A stretch of 64,000 nucleotides of DNA from Alcaligenes ammonioxydans (GTDB lineage Bacteria > Pseudomonadota > Gammaproteobacteria > Burkholderiales > Burkholderiaceae_B), in assembly GCF_019343455.1 (NCBI RefSeq), contig NZ_CP049362.1:1116001-1180000 (forward strand). Reading direction: 5' to 3'. Made by a program: the position numbers and the translations under genes. The notes beneath the pieces are model-generated. The model was given only the letters and a program-made list of their open reading frames with translations. It was not told the origin of the DNA and did not search any database. Of the stretch, positions 56,559-64,000 are shown in pieces; position 1 is the stretch's first letter; every line of letters begins with the position of its first letter.

Positions 56559-58223
56559 TCAGTCGTCGTTGGAGCGTACCCGATTGGGAAGCAACTCATC
56601 GTGCTTGGCCAAAATGGGATAGGCGGCGGCACTGACCAGATACGAGTTGATTGTGCGCACGTCGCGCAAGATTTCCAGATACAGGGAGCCTTGCTCGGCC
56701 GAATCCAGTTGGCCGGCTTTGATCTTGCGAATATGGCGGTCGGCGGCGGCCACTTCCAGTTCGCGGAAAAAATCTTTCTCAAAAGCCAGGAAGCGGGCGG
56801 TTTTGACGTCTTCGGCCACAAACAGCGCGGCTGCCTGACGCTGATTGCGAATCAGCCTGTCCATGACCTTGCCAATTTCCGTCTGTTCTTCCGCTTGCAA
56901 TATCCAGCCCTGTTTGCGCAACTTGGCGGTATGGCTGAGCAAGCCGTTCACGCTGATGGTGGCGGCATGCGAGATATTGGTCGAGAAAGTCAGAATATCG
57001 TTAAGGCGGCGGGTATCTTTCTTGTTCAGATTCTCCTGGTCCAGGCGGGCCAGATACGTGGTAATCAAAGGCTCCAGGCGATTGACGGCATTGCTGATAT
57101 AGCGTGCGTGGTTAATGCTGTGGGTGCTGTTGTTAAGCATGTTCTGGCGTGCCGTATCCAGGATTTCCTGCAGCATGTCGGACAGGCGCAGGGCTTCCCT
57201 AGCTGCATTGCCCAGGGCCACGGCAGGGACTTCCAGAGCCGACTGATCGAGGTATAAGGGCAGGCCGGGATCGTCCGGGTCTGTGCGACGGGGCAGATAG
57301 CGACTCAGCAAGCGCGAATAGGGTTTGAGCAAAGGCAGGAACAAGGCGGCCACTGCCAGATTGAAGAAGGTATGGAAGTTGGCAACGGCGCGGGCCGGGT
57401 CATGGGTGAACCAGCTCATCAGATCGGGAATCCAGGGCAGCAGAATCATGCCTATCAGACAGCCGAACAGCCGGGTGCCCAGGTTGCCAATCGGCAGACG
57501 TTTGTTGGCGGGGTCTTTGGTGCTGCCGGCGCCTTCCAGAATCGGGTTGATGGCAGTGCCCACATTGGCACCCAGGACCAGGGCGTAGGTCAGTTGCGGG
57601 TCCATATGCTGGTGGCTGGCCAGGGAAATGATCAACACCACGATGGCAACGCTGGAGTGAGCGGCCCAGGTCAGCAGGGCGGCCAGCAACATGCCGGTCA
57701 TGGGGCTGCCGGCCAGGGCTTCCAGGATGGTCTGCAGCAAGGGAGCATCCTGAATGGGCGAGAAAAGTCCCACCAGTTCATGCAAAGACAGCAGCAGCAG
57801 GCCCAGGCCGATAAAGACCCGTCCCAGATCACGGCGTCGTCCCGGCTCTTGCGAGCGGAACAGCCAAACACCCAGAAGAATCAGGGCAGGGGCCAGCGCG
57901 GTCATCTTGAAGGACAGCAATTGCACGATCAGCGTCGTGCCCACATTGGCGCCCAGCATGGCGGCCAGGGCTGGCACCAGGGCGACCATCCCGGTAGCGG
58001 CAAAGCTGGTAATCATCAAGCCAGTGGCGGTACTGCTCTGAATGGCTGCGGTAATCGCGGCGCCGGCAAAGAACGCGCGTCGTGGCCGTCCCAGTGCGTG
58101 GCCCATCCAGATGCCCAGCTCGGCACCGAATGCGCGCTGAACCCCGCTTTGCACCATGTGGATACCCCACAGGAGCAAAGCGATATAACCCCCGAAATCG
58201 AGAAGTGCGAAGATTTCTTTCAT
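56559..58223 (-). CDS. Na/Pi cotransporter family protein with PhoU-like C-terminus
   Basis: The 554-residue protein has two Na/Pi-cotransport repeats with the QSSTATGLM motif (TAAIQSSTATGLMITS near residue 60) and TWAAHSSVAIVVLIIS (near 190). About eight hydrophobic helices fill residues 1-310. The C-terminal 200 residues are helical and PhoU-like. Such YjbB/NptA-type proteins move phosphate, generally as exporters or Na-coupled carriers. It is a single gene between two terminators. Confidence 0.85.
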   Translation of the reverse strand: MKEIFALLDFGGYIALLLWGIHMVQSGVQRAFGAELGIWMGHALGRPRRAFFAGAAITAAIQSSTATGLMITSFAATGMVALVPALAAMLGANVGTTLIVQLLSFKMTALAPALILLGVWLFRSQEPGRRRDLGRVFIGLGLLLLSLHELVGLFSPIQDAPLLQTILEALAGSPMTGMLLAALLTWAAHSSVAIVVLIISLASHQHMDPQLTYALVLGANVGTAINPILEGAGSTKDPANKRLPIGNLGTRLFGCLIGMILLPWIPDLMSWFTHDPARAVANFHTFFNLAVAALFLPLLKPYSRLLSRYLPRRTDPDDPGLPLYLDQSALEVPAVALGNAAREALRLSDMLQEILDTARQNMLNNSTHSINHARYISNAVNRLEPLITTYLARLDQENLNKKDTRRLNDILTFSTNISHAATISVNGLLSHTAKLRKQGWILQAEEQTEIGKVMDRLIRNQRQAAALFVAEDVKTARFLAFEKDFFRELEVAAADRHIRKIKAGQLDSAEQGSLYLEILRDVRTINSYLVSAAAYPILAKHDELLPNRVRSNDD

Positions 58224-58344
58224 GGCTAAATAATAGCCCAGCGCCTCTTACAAGCGTGAGTCCCAGATTACGGACACACCGATTCGCTTGGTAGAGGGCT
58301 GACGCGCAGGCGGATGACGACGGGCAGGCAGGCAGAAAGCCTGC

Positions 58345-58386
58345 AAAAAACGCTCCGAAAGCACCTAGGCTTGCGGAGCGTTTTGT
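58345..58386. terminator. Terminator between transporter promoter region and htpX
   Basis: AACGCTCCG (58349-58357) pairs with CGGAGCGTT (58374-58382), with A and T runs on both sides. On the minus strand a six-T run follows, as needed to end htpX transcription. Confidence 0.85.
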
Positions 58387-58407
58387 CTGGCTTGAGTGCC
58401 GGGGTGC

Positions 58408-59289
58408 TTACACGGACTGGGCGCTTTGCAGTGCCTGGATGCGTGCGGCAATCGGCGGGTGCGAGGCGAAGATGGCGCTGATGGAGCGACCGCCCGAAAT
58501 GCCTGCAGCTTCAAAGTTCTTGGGCAGCTCGCCCGGCGCCATGCCACCCAGACGGGCCAGGGCGTGAATCATGGGCTGGCGCGAACCGAGCAGTTGGGCA
58601 GAGCCGGCATCGGCGCGGTATTCCCGTTGACGTGAGAACCAGGCCACGATGATGGAGGCCAGTACGCCAAAAATCAGCTCAAACACAAAAACCGAGGCGT
58701 AGTAACCCATGCCCACATCACGATCATTACGCAGCAGTACGCGGTCCACAAAGTAGCCGGCCAGACGGGCCAGGAAGATCACGAAGGTGTTCACCACACC
58801 CTGGATCAAGGTCAGGGTCACCATATCGCCATTGGCGATGTGAGCGACCTCGTGGCCCAGCACGGCCATGACTTCTTCTTCGGTCATGCCGCGCAGCAAA
58901 CCGGTGGACACGGCGACCAGCGCATCATTCTTGAACGCACCGGTGGCAAAGGCATTGGGTTCGCCTTCGTAAATGGCTACTTCCGGGCGGCCAATACCGG
59001 CACGGTCAGCCAACTGATGCACGGTGTCGACCAGCCAGGCCTCTTCGGCGTTGGCAGGGGCGTTCGGGTCGATGACGCGGGCGTTCACGCTTTGCTTGGC
59101 CATCCACTTGCTCATCAGCAGGGAAATGATGGCGCCGGTAAAACCGACCAGGGCCGAGAAGATCAACAGTTGCGTCAGGTCCAGACCCTGCGCGTTCAGG
59201 TAACGTCCCACACCCAAAATATTCATGGAGGCGCTGAGCACCAGCATGACGGCCAAGTTGGTTATTAAGAAAAGGACAATTCGTTTCAT
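58408..59289 (-). CDS. htpX: Membrane zinc metalloprotease HtpX
   Basis: The 293-residue protein carries the zinc motif HEVAH in [17 protein letters not shown] (near residue 140) with the third ligand Glu in [15 protein letters not shown]. Hydrophobic helices lie at both sides ([18 protein letters not shown] at the N-terminus). HtpX degrades misfolded membrane proteins together with FtsH under envelope stress. The length is that of the E. coli protein (293). Confidence 0.93.
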   Translation of the reverse strand: MKRIVLFLITNLAVMLVLSASMNILGVGRYLNAQGLDLTQLLIFSALVGFTGAIISLLMSKWMAKQSVNARVIDPNAPANAEEAWLVDTVHQLADRAGIGRPEVAIYEGEPNAFATGAFKNDALVAVSTGLLRGMTEEEVMAVLGHEVAHIANGDMVTLTLIQGVVNTFVIFLARLAGYFVDRVLLRNDRDVGMGYYASVFVFELIFGVLASIIVAWFSRQREYRADAGSAQLLGSRQPMIHALARLGGMAPGELPKNFEAAGISGGRSISAIFASHPPIAARIQALQSAQSV

Positions 59290-59381
59290 GAATGCGGATT
59301 CCGGTGTGACAGAAAAAAGCGTGACCGTGAGTACACGATCTGCGCGAATTTTAGCCTTGATTCCAGGCGTGAAAATAAAAT

Positions 59382-59403
59382 AGTCAGCTTTTAGTCAGCT
59401 TTT
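59382..59403. repeat. Tandem 11-base repeat upstream of htpX
   Basis: AGTCAGCTTTT occurs twice without a gap (59382-59392 and 59393-59403) in the divergent region between htpX and the EamA gene. It may be a paired regulator site or simple slippage; nothing else supports a function. Confidence 0.6.
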
Positions 59404-59535
59404 GGACAAGATAGCTTCGTGGGCTGTCTTGCCTGCTGTTGTGTAAGTGGTCTGGATATGGGGTTGGCGGACCACTTTTACAAGGTGGGGAGTATAGTAA
59501 TGGCTTTCCCTTATCACTGAATCTGGTCTGATCAC

Positions 59536-60435
59536 ATGCAGTCATTGTGGATGCTGGTAGCCTGCGCCATGTTTGCCATTATGGGGGCCTGCGTCAAAGT
59601 GTCCGCCGATGCGGGGGCCTCGATGGCACAAATCGTTTTGTTCCGGGGTGTACCGTCGGTTCTGCTATTGGTGTTCTGGGCCAAGAGTCGCGGTTTGAGG
59701 CTGGCCCCGCAAAGCTGGAAGCTGCATATCCGACGCAATGTGTCGGGGGTCAGCTCCATGTGGCTGGGCTTTCTGGCCCTGGCCAATCTGCCTTTATCCA
59801 CGGCGGTTAGCCTTAACTACACTGCTCCCCTGTTTATTGCCTGCTGGATGCTCGCCTGGGGCGGTACCCAGCGCGATCCTGTGCGTCTGATCGCGGTGCT
59901 GCTGGGTTTCATGGGGGTGATCGGCGTACTGCGCCCCAGTATTACTCCCGACCAGTGGTGGGCGGCCATGCTGGGCCTGTGTGCCGGCGCGCTAAGCGCC
60001 GTCGCCATGATGCAGGTGCGGGCTTTGGGGCGTTCTGGCGAACCCGAATGGCGCACGGTGCTTCTGTTTTCCTGTTTTGTCGTCTGTTCCAGCCTGCTTG
60101 GCCTGCTGTGGGAAGGTTGGCGGGAGCTGAGCTGGCGCGCCTGGCTGGCTTTGCTGGGCGTGGGCCTGTCGGGCTTGTTCGGGCAGTTGACCATGACACG
60201 GGCATTCGGGCTGGGCTCGGCCTTGTTGACCGCGGCCCTGCAATACACCACCATTATTTTTGCTGCCCTGATTGGCATAGCGTTCTGGGGCGATGTGCCC
60301 GACTGGCTGGCATGGGCGGGCATGGGATTGATTATTGGGTCTGGCCTGTTGTCGGCCTGGCGTACCTACAGCGAGGATCGTATTTTGCGAGGTCAGGCCG
60401 CGGCGCAGGAGCAGGCTTCTGTCAAGGAGGCATGA
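59536..60435 (+). CDS. EamA-family (DMT) transporter
   Basis: The 299-residue protein has about ten hydrophobic helices in two EamA repeats: MQSLWMLVACAMFAIMGACV at the start and AGALSAVAMMQVRALGRSGE opening the second half. It contains the LNYTAPLFIACWML segment frequent in the family. These carriers export metabolites such as amino acids; the substrate cannot be read. Its stop is 1 base before the GTG start of sseA, so the two are cotranscribed. Confidence 0.85.
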   Translation: MQSLWMLVACAMFAIMGACVKVSADAGASMAQIVLFRGVPSVLLLVFWAKSRGLRLAPQSWKLHIRRNVSGVSSMWLGFLALANLPLSTAVSLNYTAPLFIACWMLAWGGTQRDPVRLIAVLLGFMGVIGVLRPSITPDQWWAAMLGLCAGALSAVAMMQVRALGRSGEPEWRTVLLFSCFVVCSSLLGLLWEGWRELSWRAWLALLGVGLSGLFGQLTMTRAFGLGSALLTAALQYTTIIFAALIGIAFWGDVPDWLAWAGMGLIIGSGLLSAWRTYSEDRILRGQAAAQEQASVKEA

Positions 60436-60436
60436 G

Positions 60437-61288
60437 GTGTTTGAATTTCTGGTTAGCGCCGAGCAGGTCCAGGCCGAGCTGAACAATCCGCAGTGGTTGA
60501 TTCTGGACGTACGCCATGATCTGGCCGATCATCAGGCCGGGCGGCGCGCTTATGAGCAAGGACATATTCCCGGGGCAGTTTTTCTGGATCATGAATTGGA
60601 TCTGGCCGCGCCCAAGACGGGTTTCAATGGCCGCCATCCTTTGCCCAGCCGTCAGGAGCTGGTCCAGCTTTTGCAGGGAAAAGGGTTGAGCGATGACACG
60701 CAGGTGGTGGTGTATGACGCCCAGGGGGCGCTGTTTGCCAGCCATATGTGGTGGATGCTGCGCTGGTTGGGGCACTCCCGGGTCGCTATTTTGAACGGCG
60801 GCTGGCAAGCCTGGCAACAGGTGGGGGGAGCCGAGCAGCAAGGGGCCGCCACGCCGGTTCAGTCCACTGGCACGGTAAGCCTGCCTGAGCACGCTGCCAT
60901 GCCTACGGTCAGCACTCAGGAAGTGCTCAAAAACCTGACGACGCCTGTTTTCACGGTACTGGATGCGCGCGCTGCGGAGCGTTATCGGGGAGATGTGGAG
61001 CCGATGGACCCCGTGGCCGGCCATATCCCCGACGCCTTGAATCGTTCCCATCTGAATAATCTGGATGAACAGGGGCGTTTCAAGCCGGCAGCGCAGTTAC
61101 GTCAGGAGTTTCAGGATTTGCTGGGTGCCACTCCTGCCCATCAGGTCGTACATCAGTGTGGTTCAGGTATTACCGCTTGTCACAATCTTTTTGCGATGGA
61201 GTTGGCAGGCCTGACGGGTTCCGGTCTTTATCCGGGCTCCTGGAGTGAATGGGTGAGTGATGCGAGCCGCCCCGTAGCGCGCAGTTAG
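60437..61288 (+). CDS. sseA: 3-mercaptopyruvate/thiosulfate sulfurtransferase
   Basis: The 283-residue protein has two rhodanese domains. The first is inactive, with WLILDVRHDLADHQAGRRAY. The second has the active loop CGSGITACHN with the nucleophilic Cys near residue 236. A CGSG(I/V)TA loop is that of 3-mercaptopyruvate sulfurtransferases, whereas thiosulfate enzymes have CRxG. I use GTG 60437, preceded by AAGGAGG, instead of an ATG far upstream inside the EamA gene. Confidence 0.88.
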   Translation: MFEFLVSAEQVQAELNNPQWLILDVRHDLADHQAGRRAYEQGHIPGAVFLDHELDLAAPKTGFNGRHPLPSRQELVQLLQGKGLSDDTQVVVYDAQGALFASHMWWMLRWLGHSRVAILNGGWQAWQQVGGAEQQGAATPVQSTGTVSLPEHAAMPTVSTQEVLKNLTTPVFTVLDARAAERYRGDVEPMDPVAGHIPDALNRSHLNNLDEQGRFKPAAQLRQEFQDLLGATPAHQVVHQCGSGITACHNLFAMELAGLTGSGLYPGSWSEWVSDASRPVARS

Positions 61289-61315
61289 GCTTGCCCTGCC
61301 ACCCTGGCAGAATTG

Positions 61316-61343
61316 AAAAGGCCGCCCACGGGCGGCCTTTTTA
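61316..61343 (+). terminator. Terminator after sseA
   Basis: AAAGGCCGCCC (61317-61327) pairs with GGGCGGCCTTT (61330-61340) around a 2-base loop, followed by T residues. Confidence 0.9.
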
Positions 61344-61538
61344 CCGCCGGGCCTCCTCAAGGTAAAAGAGTCCCCTTGGGGAGTTGCAAGCCGCAGGCGC
61401 GGCGTGGGGGGCATTTTTCTTTTTTGTACCGGCTCTCTATCCGGATTGTAGACTTCCCTCCCGCGCCAGCTCCCGTACAATGCCACTTCCAATTGGGTGT
61501 CGGCTTGTCCGGACCGCCCTCATTGATCAGGAATAATT

Positions 61539-61805
61539 ATGGTTAAATCTCGCGATGATAATCAAAGCGCCCAGGCGCCAGCCCAGCAGGATTTCGAGTC
61601 CGCTCTGGCGCAACTGGAGGCGCTGGTCGCTCGTATGGAAAGTGGGGCGTTGCCACTGGAGCAAGCCTTGCAGGCGTACGAGCAGGGCGTGGAGTTAGCC
61701 CAATTGTGTCAACGCAAGCTGGACCTTGCCCAAGAACAGGTCAGCGTATTGCAAGGCAATCTGTTGCGTCCCCTGTCCGGGGATGAGGCCGTTGGAGATA
61801 GTTAA
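61539..61805 (+). CDS. xseB: Exodeoxyribonuclease VII small subunit
   Basis: The 88-residue helical protein has FESALAQLEALVARMESGAL and PLEQALQAYEQGVELAQLCQ, the XseB pattern. It joins XseA to degrade single-stranded DNA. As in many bacteria it stands directly before ispA (1 base) and dxs. TACAAT near 61480 is a possible -10 box. Confidence 0.93.
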   Translation: MVKSRDDNQSAQAPAQQDFESALAQLEALVARMESGALPLEQALQAYEQGVELAQLCQRKLDLAQEQVSVLQGNLLRPLSGDEAVGDS

Positions 61806-61806
61806 G

Positions 61807-62715
61807 ATGAGTTCTACCAGTTTTTCTGATTGGCTTCAGGCTCGGGTTGAGCAAACTGAACATGTACTGGATCAGTCCTTGCCCCCAGTCAGTCAGGAGC
61901 CTGCTCGTTTGCACGAGGCCATGCGTTATTCCGTGCTCGGGGGGGGCAAGCGTGTGCGTGCCGCCCTGGTGTATGCTGCCGGTGAGGCTGCCTTGCAAGG
62001 CAAGCCGATGGCCGCTGCGCAACAAAAAGCTCTGGAGTTGGCGGCTGCAGCCGTGGAGCTGATTCACGCCTATTCTTTGGTACACGATGATTTGCCTTGC
62101 ATGGACGATGACAAGCTGCGTCGCGGCCGTCCGACCACGCATGTGCAGTTTGACGAAGCCTGCGCCATGCTGGCTGGCGATGCTTTGCAGCCCTTGGCCT
62201 TCGAGCTGTTGGCGCAAATGCCAATTGCGCCCGCTCTCATCGTGCAGGCGATCACCCAGTTGGCTCAGGCTGCGGGCAGTGCCGGTATGGCGGGCGGTCA
62301 GGCCATTGACTGCGATAGTGTGGGTATTGCCCTGGATCGCGATCAACTGCAGGAAATGCACAGCATGAAGACCGGTGCCATGCTGCAGGCCAGTGTATTG
62401 CTGGGCGGTATTGTGGCAGGCGCCTCGTCTACCGTGCGCAATGGCCTGGAGGAATATGCCCAGGCTGTGGGTCTGGCTTTTCAGGTTGTGGACGACATTT
62501 TGGATGTCACCGCGGATACGGAGACCTTGGGCAAGACGGCGGGCAAGGATGCCGCTGATAACAAGCCCACCTATGTGTCCATTCTGGGTATGGAAGGATC
62601 GCGAGAGTTGCTGGGGGCGCTCAATGAGCAGGCCCAACTGGCGTTGCGACCTTTGGGGCCTGCCGCGACACGCCTGACGCAATTGGCCGATTACATCGTG
62701 GGCCGCGATCATTAG
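61807..62715 (+). CDS. ispA: Farnesyl diphosphate synthase (polyprenyl synthetase)
   Basis: The 302-residue enzyme has the first Asp-rich motif in HDDLPCMDDDKLRRGRPTTH (near residue 95) and the second in QVVDDILDVTADTE (near residue 225), plus GGGKRVRAALVYAAGE. It condenses isopentenyl diphosphate with allylic diphosphates to C15. I chose ATG 61807 immediately after xseB rather than the longer frame overlapping it. Confidence 0.93.
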   Translation: MSSTSFSDWLQARVEQTEHVLDQSLPPVSQEPARLHEAMRYSVLGGGKRVRAALVYAAGEAALQGKPMAAAQQKALELAAAAVELIHAYSLVHDDLPCMDDDKLRRGRPTTHVQFDEACAMLAGDALQPLAFELLAQMPIAPALIVQAITQLAQAAGSAGMAGGQAIDCDSVGIALDRDQLQEMHSMKTGAMLQASVLLGGIVAGASSTVRNGLEEYAQAVGLAFQVVDDILDVTADTETLGKTAGKDAADNKPTYVSILGMEGSRELLGALNEQAQLALRPLGPAATRLTQLADYIVGRDH

Positions 62716-62830
62716 ACCGTTGCCGGTCTGTGTGACTTTGGCACAGGCCGCGAAGCGTTTTACAATAGCCGATTGGCGATTGTTCTTGGACAGTCGTTTC
62801 ACTTATTTGCCCGGATAGACGTCTTTTAGT

Positions 62831-64000
62831 ATGACAACCGTTTCCCTAGAGCAGATCCACTCTCCCGCCGACTTGCGCCAGCTTGATCAACGCGATCTTC
62901 CCGAGCTGGCCCGTCAGTTGCGCGAGTTTGTTCTGCAGTCTGTATCCAAAACCGGTGGGCACTTGTCGTCCAATCTGGGCACGGTTGAATTGACCACGGC
63001 CTTGCACTATGTGTTTGAGACGCCGCACGACCGTATCGTGTGGGATGTGGGTCATCAGTCCTATCCGCACAAGATTCTGACTGGCCGGCGCGAACAAATG
63101 GCCGGCTTGCGTCAGCAAGATGGTATTTCGGGCTTTCCCAAGCGCTCCGAGTCCGAATACGACGATTTTGGCACCGCGCATTCCTCCACCTCCATCTCGG
63201 CGGTGCTGGGTATGGCCGTGGCCTCGCGCAATGCCGGTATCGAACGTCAGCATATCGCCGTGATCGGCGATGGAGCCATGACGGCCGGTATGGCCTTCGA
63301 GGCCCTGAACAATGCAGGCGTGACTCCCGATGTGAATGTGCTGGTGATCCTGAACGACAACGACATGTCGATCTCGCCACCCGTGGGTGCCCTGAATCAC
63401 TATTTGGCGCGCCTGATGTCGGGCCGTTTCTATGCCGCTGCCAAGAATGTAGGTCGTGCTGTTTTGCAGCATGTACCGCCCGTACTGGATCTGGCGCGCA
63501 AGTTTGAAGGCCATGCCAAGGGGATTCTGACGCCCGCTACCTTATTTGAAGAGCTGGGTTTCAATTATGTCGGTCCGATCGACGGCCATGATCTGGATGC
63601 CTTGGTCTCTACCCTGAGCAATCTGCGCGATCTGGGCGGCTTGCAGTTTTTGCACGTCGTCACCCGCAAAGGGCAGGGCTACAAGCTGGCAGAGGCTGAC
63701 CCTGTGCTCTATCACGGCCCTGGCAAATTTGATCCCTCCGTGGGTTTGGTCAAACCTGCCACCAAGCCGCGTCCGACCTTTACCCAGATTTTTGGTCAGT
63801 GGCTGTGTGACATGGCCAGACACGACCAACGCTTGTACGGTATCACCCCCGCCATGCGTGAGGGCAGTGGGATGGTGGAGTTCGAGCAGCAGTTTCCACG
63901 CCGGTATTTCGATGTGGGCATTGCCGAGCAGCACGCTGTCACCTTTGCGGCCGGGTTGGCCTGTGAGGGGCAAAAACCCGTTGTGGCTATTTATTCGACC
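62831..64000 (+). CDS. dxs: 1-deoxy-D-xylulose-5-phosphate synthase (partial, runs off window)
   Basis: The frame starts at ATG 62831 and stays open to the right edge (390 codons of about 620). It shows the thiamine-enzyme pattern of [40 protein letters not shown] and [18 protein letters not shown] with the thiamine-diphosphate motif ending LNDNDMSIS, then [19 protein letters not shown] makes the first intermediate of the non-mevalonate isoprenoid pathway and so feeds IspA just upstream. A 115-base gap separates it from ispA. Confidence 0.95.
   Translation, partial: MTTVSLEQIHSPADLRQLDQRDLPELARQLREFVLQSVSKTGGHLSSNLGTVELTTALHYVFETPHDRIVWDVGHQSYPHKILTGRREQMAGLRQQDGISGFPKRSESEYDDFGTAHSSTSISAVLGMAVASRNAGIERQHIAVIGDGAMTAGMAFEALNNAGVTPDVNVLVILNDNDMSISPPVGALNHYLARLMSGRFYAAAKNVGRAVLQHVPPVLDLARKFEGHAKGILTPATLFEELGFNYVGPIDGHDLDALVSTLSNLRDLGGLQFLHVVTRKGQGYKLAEADPVLYHGPGKFDPSVGLVKPATKPRPTFTQIFGQWLCDMARHDQRLYGITPAMREGSGMVEFEQQFPRRYFDVGIAEQHAVTFAAGLACEGQKPVVAIYST

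Overview
The window joins most of a temperate podovirus-type prophage (1 to about 36,300) to a stretch of core betaproteobacterial chromosome (about 36,300 to 64,000). The chromosomal order scpB-rluB-rimP-nusA-infB-rbfA-truB-typA, the moderately high G+C and the protein character point to the Burkholderiales. The Alcaligenaceae (an Alcaligenes-like host) is my best guess from general knowledge; no search was possible. The left end of the prophage lies outside the window, so no lysis genes and no second attachment site are seen.

Prophage, leftward arm (minus strand, 24,382 down to 1): a Cro-like gene with an apparently leaderless start is followed by a tR1-like terminator, a CII-like activator, replication genes (DUF1376 protein, RusA resolvase) and the packaging and virion genes. 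These are terminase small and large subunits, portal, Bbp19-like protein, scaffold, major capsid protein, Bbp16-like cement protein, tail tubular proteins A and B, a GNAT-like protein, three or four internal virion/ejection proteins including a lytic transglycosylase, and a T7-type tail fibre cut by the window edge. The order resembles Bordetella phage BPP-1 and T7-like virion modules. Two AT-richer membrane-protein genes on the opposite strand (1639-2265 and 18512-18985) interrupt this arm as morons. Each begins beside the same GC-alternating element.

Prophage, rightward arm (plus strand, 24,468 to 36,326): a LexA/CI-type repressor and a small membrane protein are followed by an operator-controlled promoter. 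About 500 bases of hairpin-rich noncoding sequence come next, then an Acb2/Tad1-type anti-CBASS protein and a second structured noncoding stretch. The recombination set follows (Cas4-like nuclease, RecT-like annealase, a protein ending in an Rmf-like domain, an SbcC-like ATPase). After it come a minus-strand membrane moron abutting a broken copy of a methyltransferase 5' end, a C5 methyltransferase with six internal repeats, small genes and a large serine integrase. The integrase stop codon lies inside a tRNA-fMet gene, which marks the prophage-chromosome junction.

Chromosome: a second tRNA-fMet is followed by scpB-rluB, then the transcription/translation operon rimP-nusA-infB-rbfA-truB-typA behind a terminator-like attenuator. 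Further on are a sulfide:quinone oxidoreductase-like flavoprotein with a DUF1641 protein, an amino-acid ABC importer without its ATPase gene, a LOG-family protein overlapping polA head to head, a Na/Pi cotransporter, htpX, an EamA exporter, a 3-mercaptopyruvate sulfurtransferase, and xseB-ispA-dxs, with dxs running off the right end.

The least-explained parts are the two structured noncoding stretches around the Acb2 gene, the shared element at the two late-region morons, and the three membrane morons themselves.
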